NCBI GenBank assembly: GCA_020831525.1
Contig: JAFIGH010000030.1
Span: 1-51,659 of the forward strand
Source: Opitutales bacterium
Lineage (GTDB): Bacteria > Verrucomicrobiota > Verrucomicrobiia > Opitutales > Oceanipulchritudinaceae
Direction: 5' to 3'
Length of the DNA: 51,659 nucleotides
A program made the translations under genes and the position numbers. Of the stretch, positions 18,101 through 25,733 are shown piece by piece. The notes below the pieces were generated by a model. The model saw only the letters and a list, made by a program, of their open reading frames with translations, did not search any database and was not told where the DNA came from. The first letter of the stretch is position 1. Every line of letters starts with the position of its first letter.

Positions 18101-19388
18101 TCTCGATAACTGGAAGGACCTCAGCACTGCGGTCAATTGGAACGGCTCTCCTCCAAGCGGGTCAGTCTTCCAGATCACTGACGGCGTCCTCAATCTGAAC
18201 GACGAATCCCGCGCCGTTCCCATGTGGGACAATCCCGGAGGCATCCGCTCGTATTCGTCGATCGACTACCAGTTTCCCACGCCGGTTTCGCACCGCACAA
18301 ATACGGTCACCATCGAATTCCGCCTGCGCTGGACCGCGCTCTCACCAAGGGGTGAAAACGGGCGAATCGCCTTCATGCTCCTCCATGACTACCCGGAGGG
18401 CGGCCTCGACCTCACGCCGGAGGCCCGTGTCGCCGACTTTTCCCAACACTGGTGGGCACGGCCCGCCTACCAAGTGCGGATCCGCAGCGGAACAAATCCG
18501 TCGGACGCCGCCTCCTACTTCATTTACGGCGGCGGAACCGATGTCGAGGGAGAATTCGAGACCGGGGGCGATCCGCCCTTCTGGCTCGCGGGTTTCGTGA
18601 GCGGTCCGGGCGGTGTCACTCCGGGCACGAACCCCAATTCCAACTACCCGCAGAACGGGTGGTATATGGGTACGACCGCCCCCGCCTCCACCACCTTCAA
18701 ACGTTACCGCTACGTTGTCCTGCCCAACGCGCAGCAGCTCTGGGTCAACCACGAGGACGACGGCGAGAACTGGGTCCTCGACATAGAGATGCCCCTGCCC
18801 TTCGAAGAGGACGCACCCACGGATCCCGCGCCGCCCCTCTACCGCTACTTCGAACAGCTTGAGGGCCTGCGCGTTTACTTCCGCTCGCCCGGCGCGGGTG
18901 CCGCCGCGCCGAACACCTTCGTCGACTACGTCACCATCACCGTCGAAGGCGACTACCACATCGCCCCGCCTGCCGCCGACTACGCCGCATGGGCGCAGAA
19001 CGTTTTCGGGGCGGATTACGGCGATCCGGCAACCGAGGAAACCCTCTGGGGCCCGCAGGCCAACCCCTCCGGTGACGGCATCCGCAACGAACTGAAGTTC
19101 GCCATGGGCCTCGATCCGGAGGAGCGCGCCGAATCCGCCCTCCTCCGCCTCGCGCGCCAACCGGACGACACCCTAGTCTTTCCCTTCACCGTGAGCGACG
19201 CCTTCGCCGCCGCGCAATGGGGTCTCGAAGTGAGCGCTGATCTAGGAGCCGCCGATCCGTGGGCACCGGTACCCGCCGGATGGATCATCGAGACCGGCAC
19301 CGGCGACGGACATACCCGCTACGAGGCGAACATCCCCGCCGCAGAGGCACCGGACTCCGTCTTCCTCCGCCTCCGCTTCGACCTGTAA
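15120..19388 (+). CDS. Large exported multidomain protein with dockerin-like and lectin-like modules
   Basis: The 1422-residue protein has a Sec signal peptide (AALLALPLAVSA, about 13-24) and then a beta-rich region starting STLDWQGGGGTWDLASANW, typical of the first repeat of autotransporter-type beta-strand proteins (about 25-560). A first concanavalin-like module opens with VVVDEDFTDGEFSNPGW (about 573). A dockerin-like calcium-binding pair of the planctomycete/verrucomicrobial kind lies at about 805-860 (DAADFIVWNSHRG and GDFTNDGTTGETDLALLIEH). A second concanavalin-like module starts at about 985 (LLDDSFDNLDNW). The C-terminus (about 1285-1422) holds ANPSGDGIRNELKFAMGLDP, a TSP3-like Ca-binding segment common in verrucomicrobial secreted proteins. 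No catalytic domain was recognised; a surface or extracellular glycan-binding role is inferred. It has its own promoter. Confidence 0.7.
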   Translation: MTRIRPFRTRTVAALLALPLAVSASTLDWQGGGGTWDLASANWLDDGTPVAWPNTGEETARFADTAGTVDLRATVVADGVDFANPAYILYIDQSNLGNGWRLETTADITGGGTLRFHSNALGGGVRYSDTLMASGLRFSGGSPIHVNADLRGLNLNSSQVLTVTGEGTEVTFSGFWEGDGGNMFAHVFLQDGGRFIIGEDAHLDFVNDAYFTRQLWVKGDGTGGVIEFAEGFIADLTEGGTVPDGIGSIRLNNATVVTNHTQNIPVNFRPRPGDDPQTNGHFVFENTAGSRWIVQTNAQSYAGGVWLRADGTIETREDLTHTGVREDDTVSSFPYRAGNAFQTNVDDLLIEKEGPANLILAGEQAYRPGTVLRVNEGAVVFATDPAAGTFHNGIGQAVSEAGPDLNVEVRWTATDGINEPYSNFNAGRAEFTAPYSNLNSIDNFEGFVVIAGEVEIEEDFTQNHQEFIGNNARPNRRLDPEAGYLVFRLGAADTVELHVNGTATLGGFLQIERDEDFLPAPGTEIDIIMHGDRSGQFAALNDFSDLGVTVEYLEDRVRLVTTREAGRTGVVVDEDFTDGEFSNPGWYLENRPGQVGFFAPAIDRPGIPQGLVHRVDHPQFTWGVAFLDTPTFRIGPDEVLVQKMTTYSDVARGNAQYYKIEIAALHKDTHAPFGHNRSAELSRNYSTQAGNQWQIFPSLYNDDITRVPNAHHSGGSTSNTLLNADNSMVVFRPVGDGSTTRVEALGANQINPNLNIPFPLEHWNTLQVSMPRQWGGTDNVLATGVSQSDAQLGMSYVHVGVTHRTDATVDYVTDAADFIVWNSHRGQSGTHLQTGDFTNDGTTGETDLALLIEHLGTVHDPDFRRSLRYETLDLPGSGTPPELVYDAATGDLRLVTYGSAVSALRIPGPAAATAASFSEDWWQDYVVGHEQWVDTSTDGIEGDLIIATYAPGLGEEDFGTALAGYADGGAAEVAVTVEAAPPGVTVLLDDSFDNLDNWKDLSTAVNWNGSPPSGSVFQITDGVLNLNDESRAVPMWDNPGGIRSYSSIDYQFPTPVSHRTNTVTIEFRLRWTALSPRGENGRIAFMLLHDYPEGGLDLTPEARVADFSQHWWARPAYQVRIRSGTNPSDAASYFIYGGGTDVEGEFETGGDPPFWLAGFVSGPGGVTPGTNPNSNYPQNGWYMGTTAPASTTFKRYRYVVLPNAQQLWVNHEDDGENWVLDIEMPLPFEEDAPTDPAPPLYRYFEQLEGLRVYFRSPGAGAAAPNTFVDYVTITVEGDYHIAPPAADYAAWAQNVFGADYGDPATEETLWGPQANPSGDGIRNELKFAMGLDPEERAESALLRLARQPDDTLVFPFTVSDAFAAAQWGLEVSADLGAADPWAPVPAGWIIETGTGDGHTRYEANIPAAEAPDSVFLRLRFDL

Positions 19389-19507
19389 CTGTAACGGGAG
19401 ACAGCCATCCTGCCCGTCCGTAACGCACCACAGAGATTTCTGTCTGTGACTGCGGGCACACAGTTGTCATCGTAAAAATCCTCTGCCTTCCGTTTCCCCT
19501 GCCATTG

Positions 19508-20992
19508 ATGGACACCTCGTTTGACATCACGCGCTTCGGTGCGCTCGGGGACGGCGCGCACCTCAATACGCAAGCGATCCAGTCGGCCGTCGACGAAGCG
19601 GCCCGCACGGGCGGCACGGTCTACGTGCCGGCGGGCACTTTCCTTACCGGGACCGTCGAACTAAAATCCGGGGTGACACTCGAACTGCACCCGTCGGCCA
19701 AGCTGCTCGGCTCCCCGCGCATCGCCGACTACCGGCAAGTATCGGAAACCGAGGACGCGGACCGCCGCCCGTGGCACCTTCTCATGGCACGCGACGCCTC
19801 GGCGGTCACGGTGCGCGGCGGCACGATTGACGGCAATGGTCCGGCTTTCTGGGAACCGACCGTCGGCGACGATCCGCTCACCGTCGTCCCAGCCCGCGAG
19901 CCGGACCCGGCCCGCGCCGCCCTCACGTGGATACGCGCGAACAAGGCGGAGCGTCCCAGCCCGATGATCGACTTCAGCCACTGCCGCGACGTTCGTATCG
20001 TGGATACAAGGATAACGAACGGCGCGGGCTGGAACCTCCACATGCACTGCTGCGACCGCGTGTGGATACGCGGTGTCGATCTGGATGCCAACCTCCTCGG
20101 ACCGAACAACGACGGCTTCGACATCACGGGCTGCCGCGATGTGATGATCAGCGACTGCCACCTCAGTTGCTGCGACGACGCAATCGTTCTCAAAACGACG
20201 AAGGACAGCCGCAGCGTCGAGCGGGTGACCGTGACCAATTGTGTGCTGCGCACCCGGTGCGCCGCCCTCAAACTCGGCGCCAATGAGTCCTTCCACGACT
20301 TCCGGCAGATTACCTTCAGCAATTGCGTCGTCTTTGAGAGCAACCGGGCTGTCGGTTTATACTCCTTCGACGGCGCGGTCATCGAAGACCTCACGATAAG
20401 CAACATCGTCTGCGACACGAGGGCGCCGTTTCTCTTCAACCGCCCGATTCACCTTGACGTGCGCCGCAAGGGCCCCGGCACCCGCCACGGTGCCATCCGC
20501 AACGTGCTCATCAGCCAAATTGTCGCGCGCACGGACGGCCGTATTCTCATGACCTCGGAAGAACCGAACGGTCTCGACAATATTGTTCTCCGCGACATCC
20601 GTATCGTCTGTCCCGTGCTCGACGATCCGTCGCCGGGGGGCGATCCGGCAGTGGGCGGCGCACAGTTTTCCAATTGCTCGCTCGACGCCCGCGCCGCCAT
20701 GGCGGCGGTTGTCGCGGAGAACGCACGCGGCCTTGTCCTCGAAAATGTTTCCGTGCGCTGGCCCGACGGTAGTGACACCGAAGGCTGGAACCCGCCGCTG
20801 AAAGCCGCCAACGGCACGACACGCCTCTTCACCCGCGAAGAATTCACCGCTTCCGGCGCGCCGCAGTTCCATTTTCTCTGGGCACGTGGTCTCTCCGGCG
20901 GCTACGGGCGTTGCCCGGCGGCGACGACATCGTCACCGGAAGTCCCGCTATATGTGCTGGACAACTGCGAAGACTGGGCGTGGCTCGAGTAA
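19508..20992 (+). CDS. GH28-like (polygalacturonase-family) glycoside hydrolase without signal peptide
   Basis: The 494-residue protein is a right-handed beta-helix enzyme of family GH28. It opens with ITRFGALGDGAHLNTQAIQSAVDEAA, the usual N-terminal signature of pectate-lyase/GH28 helices. D202 in PNNDGFDI and D223-D224 in CCDDAIVLK reproduce the 21-residue spacing of the three catalytic aspartates in polygalacturonases. The histidine of the usual GHG motif appears to be missing; the equivalent stretch reads RCAALKLGANES, which suggests a substrate other than plain polygalacturonate. No signal peptide is present, so it may process imported oligosaccharides in the cytosol. The ATG at 19508 is used, although there is no clear Shine-Dalgarno sequence. 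It is convergent with the repeat protein gene, with only 13 nt between the stops. Confidence 0.82.
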   Translation: MDTSFDITRFGALGDGAHLNTQAIQSAVDEAARTGGTVYVPAGTFLTGTVELKSGVTLELHPSAKLLGSPRIADYRQVSETEDADRRPWHLLMARDASAVTVRGGTIDGNGPAFWEPTVGDDPLTVVPAREPDPARAALTWIRANKAERPSPMIDFSHCRDVRIVDTRITNGAGWNLHMHCCDRVWIRGVDLDANLLGPNNDGFDITGCRDVMISDCHLSCCDDAIVLKTTKDSRSVERVTVTNCVLRTRCAALKLGANESFHDFRQITFSNCVVFESNRAVGLYSFDGAVIEDLTISNIVCDTRAPFLFNRPIHLDVRRKGPGTRHGAIRNVLISQIVARTDGRILMTSEEPNGLDNIVLRDIRIVCPVLDDPSPGGDPAVGGAQFSNCSLDARAAMAAVVAENARGLVLENVSVRWPDGSDTEGWNPPLKAANGTTRLFTREEFTASGAPQFHFLWARGLSGGYGRCPAATTSSPEVPLYVLDNCEDWAWLE

Positions 20993-21005
20993 GCGCCGCC
21001 CGGCA

Positions 21006-24000
21006 TCAGGATTCCGGAGCAAACGGCGCTTCGATCCAACCGGGCTCATCGTCGTAAAGGAAGAAAAGACGGTGGTCCGTCGTATTCAATCCGTAATACA
21101 TCCATGCGGAGAAATCGTCCGCATAAACGAACGGATACACGCTCTCCCCGGTCCACACCCAGCCCAGCGCGATGTCGTAGAACCATGCATCGCCGCCCGA
21201 CGCACCCGGTGCGGCCCACCACCACGTTTGCTCATACGGAAGGATCCAGCGCACATTCGCGGAAAAGCCGGGTGCCTCGAAAACGCCCAGCCACGGGGAC
21301 TCGTAGGTGCCGTCTCCGGCAATCGCAAAGGATCCCATGACATCAACAAGCTCGGCAGGCGCACCGTCTTCGGCGGACAAGCGGACCGACAGCACGCCGT
21401 CTGTCATCTCCAATACCCCCTGAGCACCGGCGGGGGCCAGAACGAGGACATTTTCAAGTCCCTGCACACTGCCCCCCACCGACGCGAGGCTGTAGACGCT
21501 CTCCCCTTCCGCAGGCACAATCGCACCAGGGACGGAGATCCGCGCTCCCTCCGCGAATACAAGATTCTGGTCGACACGGAGCGGAGCGGCGGCGTCCAGG
21601 CTCCCCGCGAAACGCACTTCGCCCGACACCGAAACCGTTGATGTAAAGACCGCGCCGTGCTCCGCCGCGTGTTCCACCGTCCATCGTCCGTCGACGCTTA
21701 GCGGCACCGAGGAGAATGTGCCTTCGAGCACGGCCTCGGCCGCGGAATCGACACGGAGTTCACCGATCTGCGAGCCTCCCGTGGAGAGGCGAAGCATCCC
21801 GGACTCGGCAAGCAGCTCCGAAAGACCGGAAAGAAATCCGGCGCAATGCCATTCGCCTGCACGCAGGGCGATGCTCCCTCCACCCGTGATGACACCGCGG
21901 AAAGGCTCGGCAGTTGACCCACCGTCGCCGCCGATGACGAGGCGCGTTCCGCTACGAACAAAAAGCGCGTCCTCTGTGCTTCCGCCAAACAAGTCGGCGA
22001 CAACCTGTTCGCCGCCGTTGTCGAGATCGACCGTGGCACTGACATCGACATCCACAAACTGCAAGGGACCCGTTCCGAGGGAGGAGCCCGCCTGCACGCG
22101 GGTAATCCCGTTTTCGATACGGGTGCCGCCTGTCAGGCTGTTCTCCCCGCGCAGGATGAGATCGCCGCCGCCGGACCGCGTGAGCGTGCCATTTCCCGAA
22201 AGCGGTCCTTCCAAAATCAGCGTCTTATCAAGACCGTTCACATGGATGGTGGCATCTTCCGGAATCACCACCTCGCTCTCCAAAGTCGCGGTGTGTTCAC
22301 CACCACCGGGGTCGTAGCGCAGGGCGCCGAGTATCCCGCGCTCAACGCCGACAGTGATGTCGCCGCCGCGGCCCTCACCCGCGAGGGAGAGCGGTCCGCC
22401 GAAGCGGTAGCGCACGCCATCCCCGCTGGAGGTCAGCCGCAACTGGCCGCCCGCATAAATGTCGATGAAATCTGTCTGCGCAAGCGCCGCGGATTCGGAG
22501 ACAGCGAGGACGCCTTTGTCCACCGTCGTCGGACCGGTGTAGGCCTTGGGCCAGCGAGTGAAGCGAAGGATGCCGTCGCCCGTCTTCGTGAAGCCGCCAC
22601 CTCCGGTGATTGCGCCCTGAAAGCGGGTATCATCTTCGGCGTCGCCCTCGCTGAGCTTCGCTTGGTCGACTGTCAGAGTCGACTCGGGTGCAAGATTAAG
22701 GACGAGTGTATTCTCCGCATCAGGCTCATCCGGATCGGGTGCATCACCGTCGAGGAGGGTGACGGTCTGGTCACCGGAAAGCGCGAGAGTGCGGCGGTTT
22801 TCCGGTGAACCAAAGCGCAGCGGGCCTTCGGGCAGACCGTTGGCGCGGACAACCTCCACGGTGCCGTTGGTGATCTCCCAACCGCCGGTGTTGCGGGCGA
22901 GCCCTTCGAGACGAAGTGTGCCTTCGCCGGTCTTGCGCAGTTCGCCGATACCACTTATATCGCCGGTAAGCACGAGGGAGCCGGCGTTACGAACGTGGAG
23001 ACGGGAATCACCGATCACTTCGACAGGGTTGACGACCGATGCGACATCGCCCGGCTCACCGGCCTGCTGACGGAGCGCACCATTGTCGCCGCCGTCCATC
23101 TCATGCCCTTCGCTATTGATACGGAGAAACCCTATCCCGAGGGCGTAAGCGACCGCGCCGGAACGGTCGAGCATCAACTGTCCTCCCGGATTCACAAGGA
23201 TCTCCGAAGCGTTGGCTATATCGCCGAAATCCATGAGGCGCAGGCGCGCGGCGTTGATGAGTATCCGCCCCTCCGTGGCAATGCGGCCGAAGTCCTCGAC
23301 ACGCAGTTCGCGCTCAATTGCCGACCCCTGTCCGGTCGCCTCGCCCGCGTAGGCGATGTGGTCGCCGGGATTGAGAATGAGATCACCGGTGCCGAAGATG
23401 CGCGACTGGTCGCGCACGCGGATCCGCGACCCGGTGTTGAGGAGGAACATCTCTGTATGGCTGTCGAGGCGGATATCGGTCGCTTCGCGGATGTTCATGT
23501 CGTCTCCGCCGCTGGACTCGTCGCCGAGGTGGACAATGCGGGCGTTGCGGGCAGGATCGCCGCTGTCAAAGACGAGGACACCGCCGCTGCGGAACGAGCG
23601 CCCGACACCGACGGAAACATTCTGCACCGTTAGTTCGCCGAGGGTGAAGGTGCCGCCGACGTCGATATTGTCGTTTCCGGACTCGCCCTCCGGTTCGGCC
23701 GTGCCGACCCAAACGCGGGCACCGGCGGCGTCCGGCGGCGATCCGTCCGGCACCGGCAGCTCTTGCAGAGTCTCCCGGTAGATGCCGCGGTTGAGAATCA
23801 GAACGCTGTTGTCGCCCCCGACGGCAGTGTCTAACTGCGCGCCCGTGCGCCACATGGCGGCGTTGCCCCATGCGTCGTTGGATCCCCAGCGTTCGGCCCA
23901 GACGAAATCAGCGTCAAACGGCGTGAGCAATAAGTCCGGCGGCAGCGCAGCAGGGAGGTTCTGCGGCAGACCCGCGGCACCCGCCTCCGATCCGCAGGAA

Positions 24001-24083
24001 AGTGAAACGACAGCACACAAAGTGAAGAAAATCCGGCGGGCAGCACGTGCACCGCGGAAGGGGTTCCGGCGAAAAGAGAACAT
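21006..24083 (-). CDS. Exported autotransporter-associated beta-strand repeat protein with aromatic C-terminal domain
   Basis: The 1025-residue protein has a signal peptide (RIFFTLCAVVSLSCGSEAGAAG, about 16-37) and a long beta-strand repeat region. At least three copies match the PATR pattern, for example GIGELRKTGEGTLRLEG, GGGFTKTGDGILRFTRW and GNGTLTRSGGGDLILRG, each followed by a Gly/Thr-rich turn and a GxxxV strand. The last 75 residues form a distinct domain rich in Trp, Tyr and Phe (WFYDIALGWVWTGES, YPFVYADDFSAWMYYG, LFFLYDDEPGWIE), which I associate with surface proteins of Opitutae and which has no known function. No beta-barrel translocator is visible, so it is not a classical autotransporter. 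A surface or extracellular location is inferred. The gene is transcribed toward the GH28-like gene. Confidence 0.75.
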   Translation of the reverse strand: MFSFRRNPFRGARAARRIFFTLCAVVSLSCGSEAGAAGLPQNLPAALPPDLLLTPFDADFVWAERWGSNDAWGNAAMWRTGAQLDTAVGGDNSVLILNRGIYRETLQELPVPDGSPPDAAGARVWVGTAEPEGESGNDNIDVGGTFTLGELTVQNVSVGVGRSFRSGGVLVFDSGDPARNARIVHLGDESSGGDDMNIREATDIRLDSHTEMFLLNTGSRIRVRDQSRIFGTGDLILNPGDHIAYAGEATGQGSAIERELRVEDFGRIATEGRILINAARLRLMDFGDIANASEILVNPGGQLMLDRSGAVAYALGIGFLRINSEGHEMDGGDNGALRQQAGEPGDVASVVNPVEVIGDSRLHVRNAGSLVLTGDISGIGELRKTGEGTLRLEGLARNTGGWEITNGTVEVVRANGLPEGPLRFGSPENRRTLALSGDQTVTLLDGDAPDPDEPDAENTLVLNLAPESTLTVDQAKLSEGDAEDDTRFQGAITGGGGFTKTGDGILRFTRWPKAYTGPTTVDKGVLAVSESAALAQTDFIDIYAGGQLRLTSSGDGVRYRFGGPLSLAGEGRGGDITVGVERGILGALRYDPGGGEHTATLESEVVIPEDATIHVNGLDKTLILEGPLSGNGTLTRSGGGDLILRGENSLTGGTRIENGITRVQAGSSLGTGPLQFVDVDVSATVDLDNGGEQVVADLFGGSTEDALFVRSGTRLVIGGDGGSTAEPFRGVITGGGSIALRAGEWHCAGFLSGLSELLAESGMLRLSTGGSQIGELRVDSAAEAVLEGTFSSVPLSVDGRWTVEHAAEHGAVFTSTVSVSGEVRFAGSLDAAAPLRVDQNLVFAEGARISVPGAIVPAEGESVYSLASVGGSVQGLENVLVLAPAGAQGVLEMTDGVLSVRLSAEDGAPAELVDVMGSFAIAGDGTYESPWLGVFEAPGFSANVRWILPYEQTWWWAAPGASGGDAWFYDIALGWVWTGESVYPFVYADDFSAWMYYGLNTTDHRLFFLYDDEPGWIEAPFAPES

Positions 24084-24188
24084 GACCGACGGTTGTCAGG
24101 GAAAAATCCCGGAAGATCAACTATGGAAACCGCCGAGACGATGCGCACTTTAGCCGCGATTCGGTCAAACCGTTGCCCGCCCCGCCCG

Positions 24189-24257
24189 ACGGAGCACGGG
24201 TCTCCCAGTCCACGCCGTTCCTGCCGCACACGGACAGGCTCCACCTCCGTGCTCCGT
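24189..24257 (-). repeat. 11-bp perfect inverted repeat downstream of the oxidase operon
   Basis: ACGGAGCACGG (24189-24199) and CCGTGCTCCGT (24247-24257) are exact complements separated by 47 nt. The second arm abuts the stop codon of the last gene of the oxidase operon. The long stem-loop could end or protect the operon transcript, but there is no T-tract. The rest of the gap, 24084-24188, must hold the promoter of the repeat protein; I could not identify it. Confidence 0.4.
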
Positions 24258-25012
24258 TAGGAGGCCGGATCCGGTTCCTCTTCGGGCTCTTCACCTTCCG
24301 GGGGCGACCATTCGCCCGTGACGGGTCCGTGGATGTCTTCCAGCTCGGGCTGTGTCCACGCGTTGCGGCGGCCGTCGTATTCGGAGCGAACTTCGGCGAC
24401 CAGTTCCTCCCTGACGGGATAGGAGTCGTTGCCGAAGTCCGGATCGGTGCGGATGTAGGTGAGAACGGCGGCCACCTGCTGGTCGTTGAGGCGGCCGAAA
24501 GCCTGCATGGCGTTGTTGTAGGCGTTACCGTTCACCTCTACCCGGCCCTCGAGCCCGTGAAGGACAACCTTGATAAGCCGCTCCGGATTGTCCTGCACCC
24601 AGTCGGCGCGCGCCACGGGAGGATAGACGCCCCGCTGTCCGTCACCGGACGCCTGATGGCACACTTGGCAGTTTTGCGCGTAGACACGGCGACCGAGGGC
24701 CATCATGTCGATCTCGCGCGGGCCGGTATCCTCCGCCACGACAGCGGACTTTGTCTCGTCGTAGTGGAAGGCACTGAATTCGCCGCCGTACCATACCATG
24801 TAGACTCCGGCCCAGAAGGCGAGGATCATGAAAACGAAGACAAGAAAGAGCGGGGTCGGTGAAAAACTCTCCGACGGCTCTTCCTTTTCGCGCATGAGCT
24901 GCGCGTGGACGCGCTGCAGGCGGTCATCGTCGAAGCCATGGCCCTCGAAGGTCTCGCGCGGTTCGCCTGTCGGCGGGTATTGTTTCTTGTCCTGTGGAAG
25001 CTTGTCACTCAT
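24257..25012 (-). CDS. ccoP: Mono-haem cytochrome c subunit of the cbb3-type oxidase (CcoP-like)
   Basis: The 251-residue protein has a cytosolic N-terminal segment, one membrane span (PLFLVFVFMILAFWAGVYMVWY, about 53-75) and a single periplasmic class I cytochrome c domain with one CQVCH haem site and a downstream MQAFGRLND axial-Met segment. Classical CcoP has two haems c, so this is a reduced version. The C-terminus is very acidic (PPEGEEPEEEPDPAS). It is the last gene of the operon, three bases after ccoO, and would pass electrons from Alternative Complex III or a soluble carrier to the oxidase. The symbol is assigned by position and domain layout rather than by close similarity. Confidence 0.75.
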   Translation of the reverse strand: MSDKLPQDKKQYPPTGEPRETFEGHGFDDDRLQRVHAQLMREKEEPSESFSPTPLFLVFVFMILAFWAGVYMVWYGGEFSAFHYDETKSAVVAEDTGPREIDMMALGRRVYAQNCQVCHQASGDGQRGVYPPVARADWVQDNPERLIKVVLHGLEGRVEVNGNAYNNAMQAFGRLNDQQVAAVLTYIRTDPDFGNDSYPVREELVAEVRSEYDGRRNAWTQPELEDIHGPVTGEWSPPEGEEPEEEPDPAS

Positions 25013-25015
25013 GGC

Positions 25016-25726
25016 TTACTGCTCCCGCTGCATTTCGGGCAGGTCGTAGTCCTGCCGCAGGTTCATGAGGTAGGTGACGAGGTCGCGCGCACGCTGGGTC
25101 GGGATGACCTCCAGCTCCCCGGGGCCGGGGTGAAAGTCCTCCGGGATCTCAATGGCATTGGGCGAGGGGCCGCGCGACTCGCTGATCTCGCGCACGTCAT
25201 AGAGGAAGGCGTAGCGCGGCATGATGGAGTCCGGCGAGGTGATCTTGGGGTTGAAGAGGTGCTGGTGCTGCCACAACTCGCTGTAGCGCAGGCCGACGTT
25301 GGACAAGTCCGGCCCCGTGCGCATCGTGCCGAGCATGACGCGCTCTTGGTGGATGTAGTCGCGCGCAACGGACTGGCGCTCGCCCCAGCCGCGTTCGTAG
25401 TCGGACCCGAAGCCCTGCCGCCGCACCTGCTGCGAGTGACAGTAGAGGCAGCCCATTTGCTCATAGACGAGTTTTCCGCGCCGGGCCGCCCCGACGAGCG
25501 GAACGGGATAGGCCTCGACACCCTCTTGGTTGAGGCCGAACCGCATTTCACCGGTCTCCGGATCTTCGAAGAACACCCCTGCGATGGGGTTGCCCTCGGC
25601 GTCGGTCAGTTCCGGTGTGGCGGGCTCGAGGCCGCCGAGCTGGATGTTGCTCACCAGCACGATGCCGACCCACGACGATGCGATCGTGAAGAAGACGCCC
25701 AAAAATAGAAGTGGAAGGCTCCGCAT
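25016..25726 (-). CDS. ccoO: cbb3-type cytochrome c oxidase mono-haem subunit II
   Basis: The 236-residue protein has one N-terminal membrane anchor ([22 protein letters not shown]) and a periplasmic cytochrome c domain. The haem site is [10 protein letters not shown], in the family context GxxxYxxxGCxYCHSQ. The axial methionine lies in SIMPRYAFL, matching the conserved MPxYxxL of CcoO. Features such as [23 protein letters not shown] are typical. It transfers electrons to the catalytic subunit encoded seven bases upstream. It is slightly longer than usual because of an acidic insert ([16 protein letters not shown]) after the anchor. Confidence 0.92.
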   Translation of the reverse strand: MRSLPLLFLGVFFTIASSWVGIVLVSNIQLGGLEPATPELTDAEGNPIAGVFFEDPETGEMRFGLNQEGVEAYPVPLVGAARRGKLVYEQMGCLYCHSQQVRRQGFGSDYERGWGERQSVARDYIHQERVMLGTMRTGPDLSNVGLRYSELWQHQHLFNPKITSPDSIMPRYAFLYDVREISESRGPSPNAIEIPEDFHPGPGELEVIPTQRARDLVTYLMNLRQDYDLPEMQREQ

Positions 25727-25733
25727 GGCTCGA

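Noticed and set aside
21006-24083. Classical autotransporter with its own outer-membrane barrel
   Set aside because: The repeats fit, but the C-terminus lacks a beta-barrel pattern and does not end in an aromatic residue; it is a different aromatic-rich domain.
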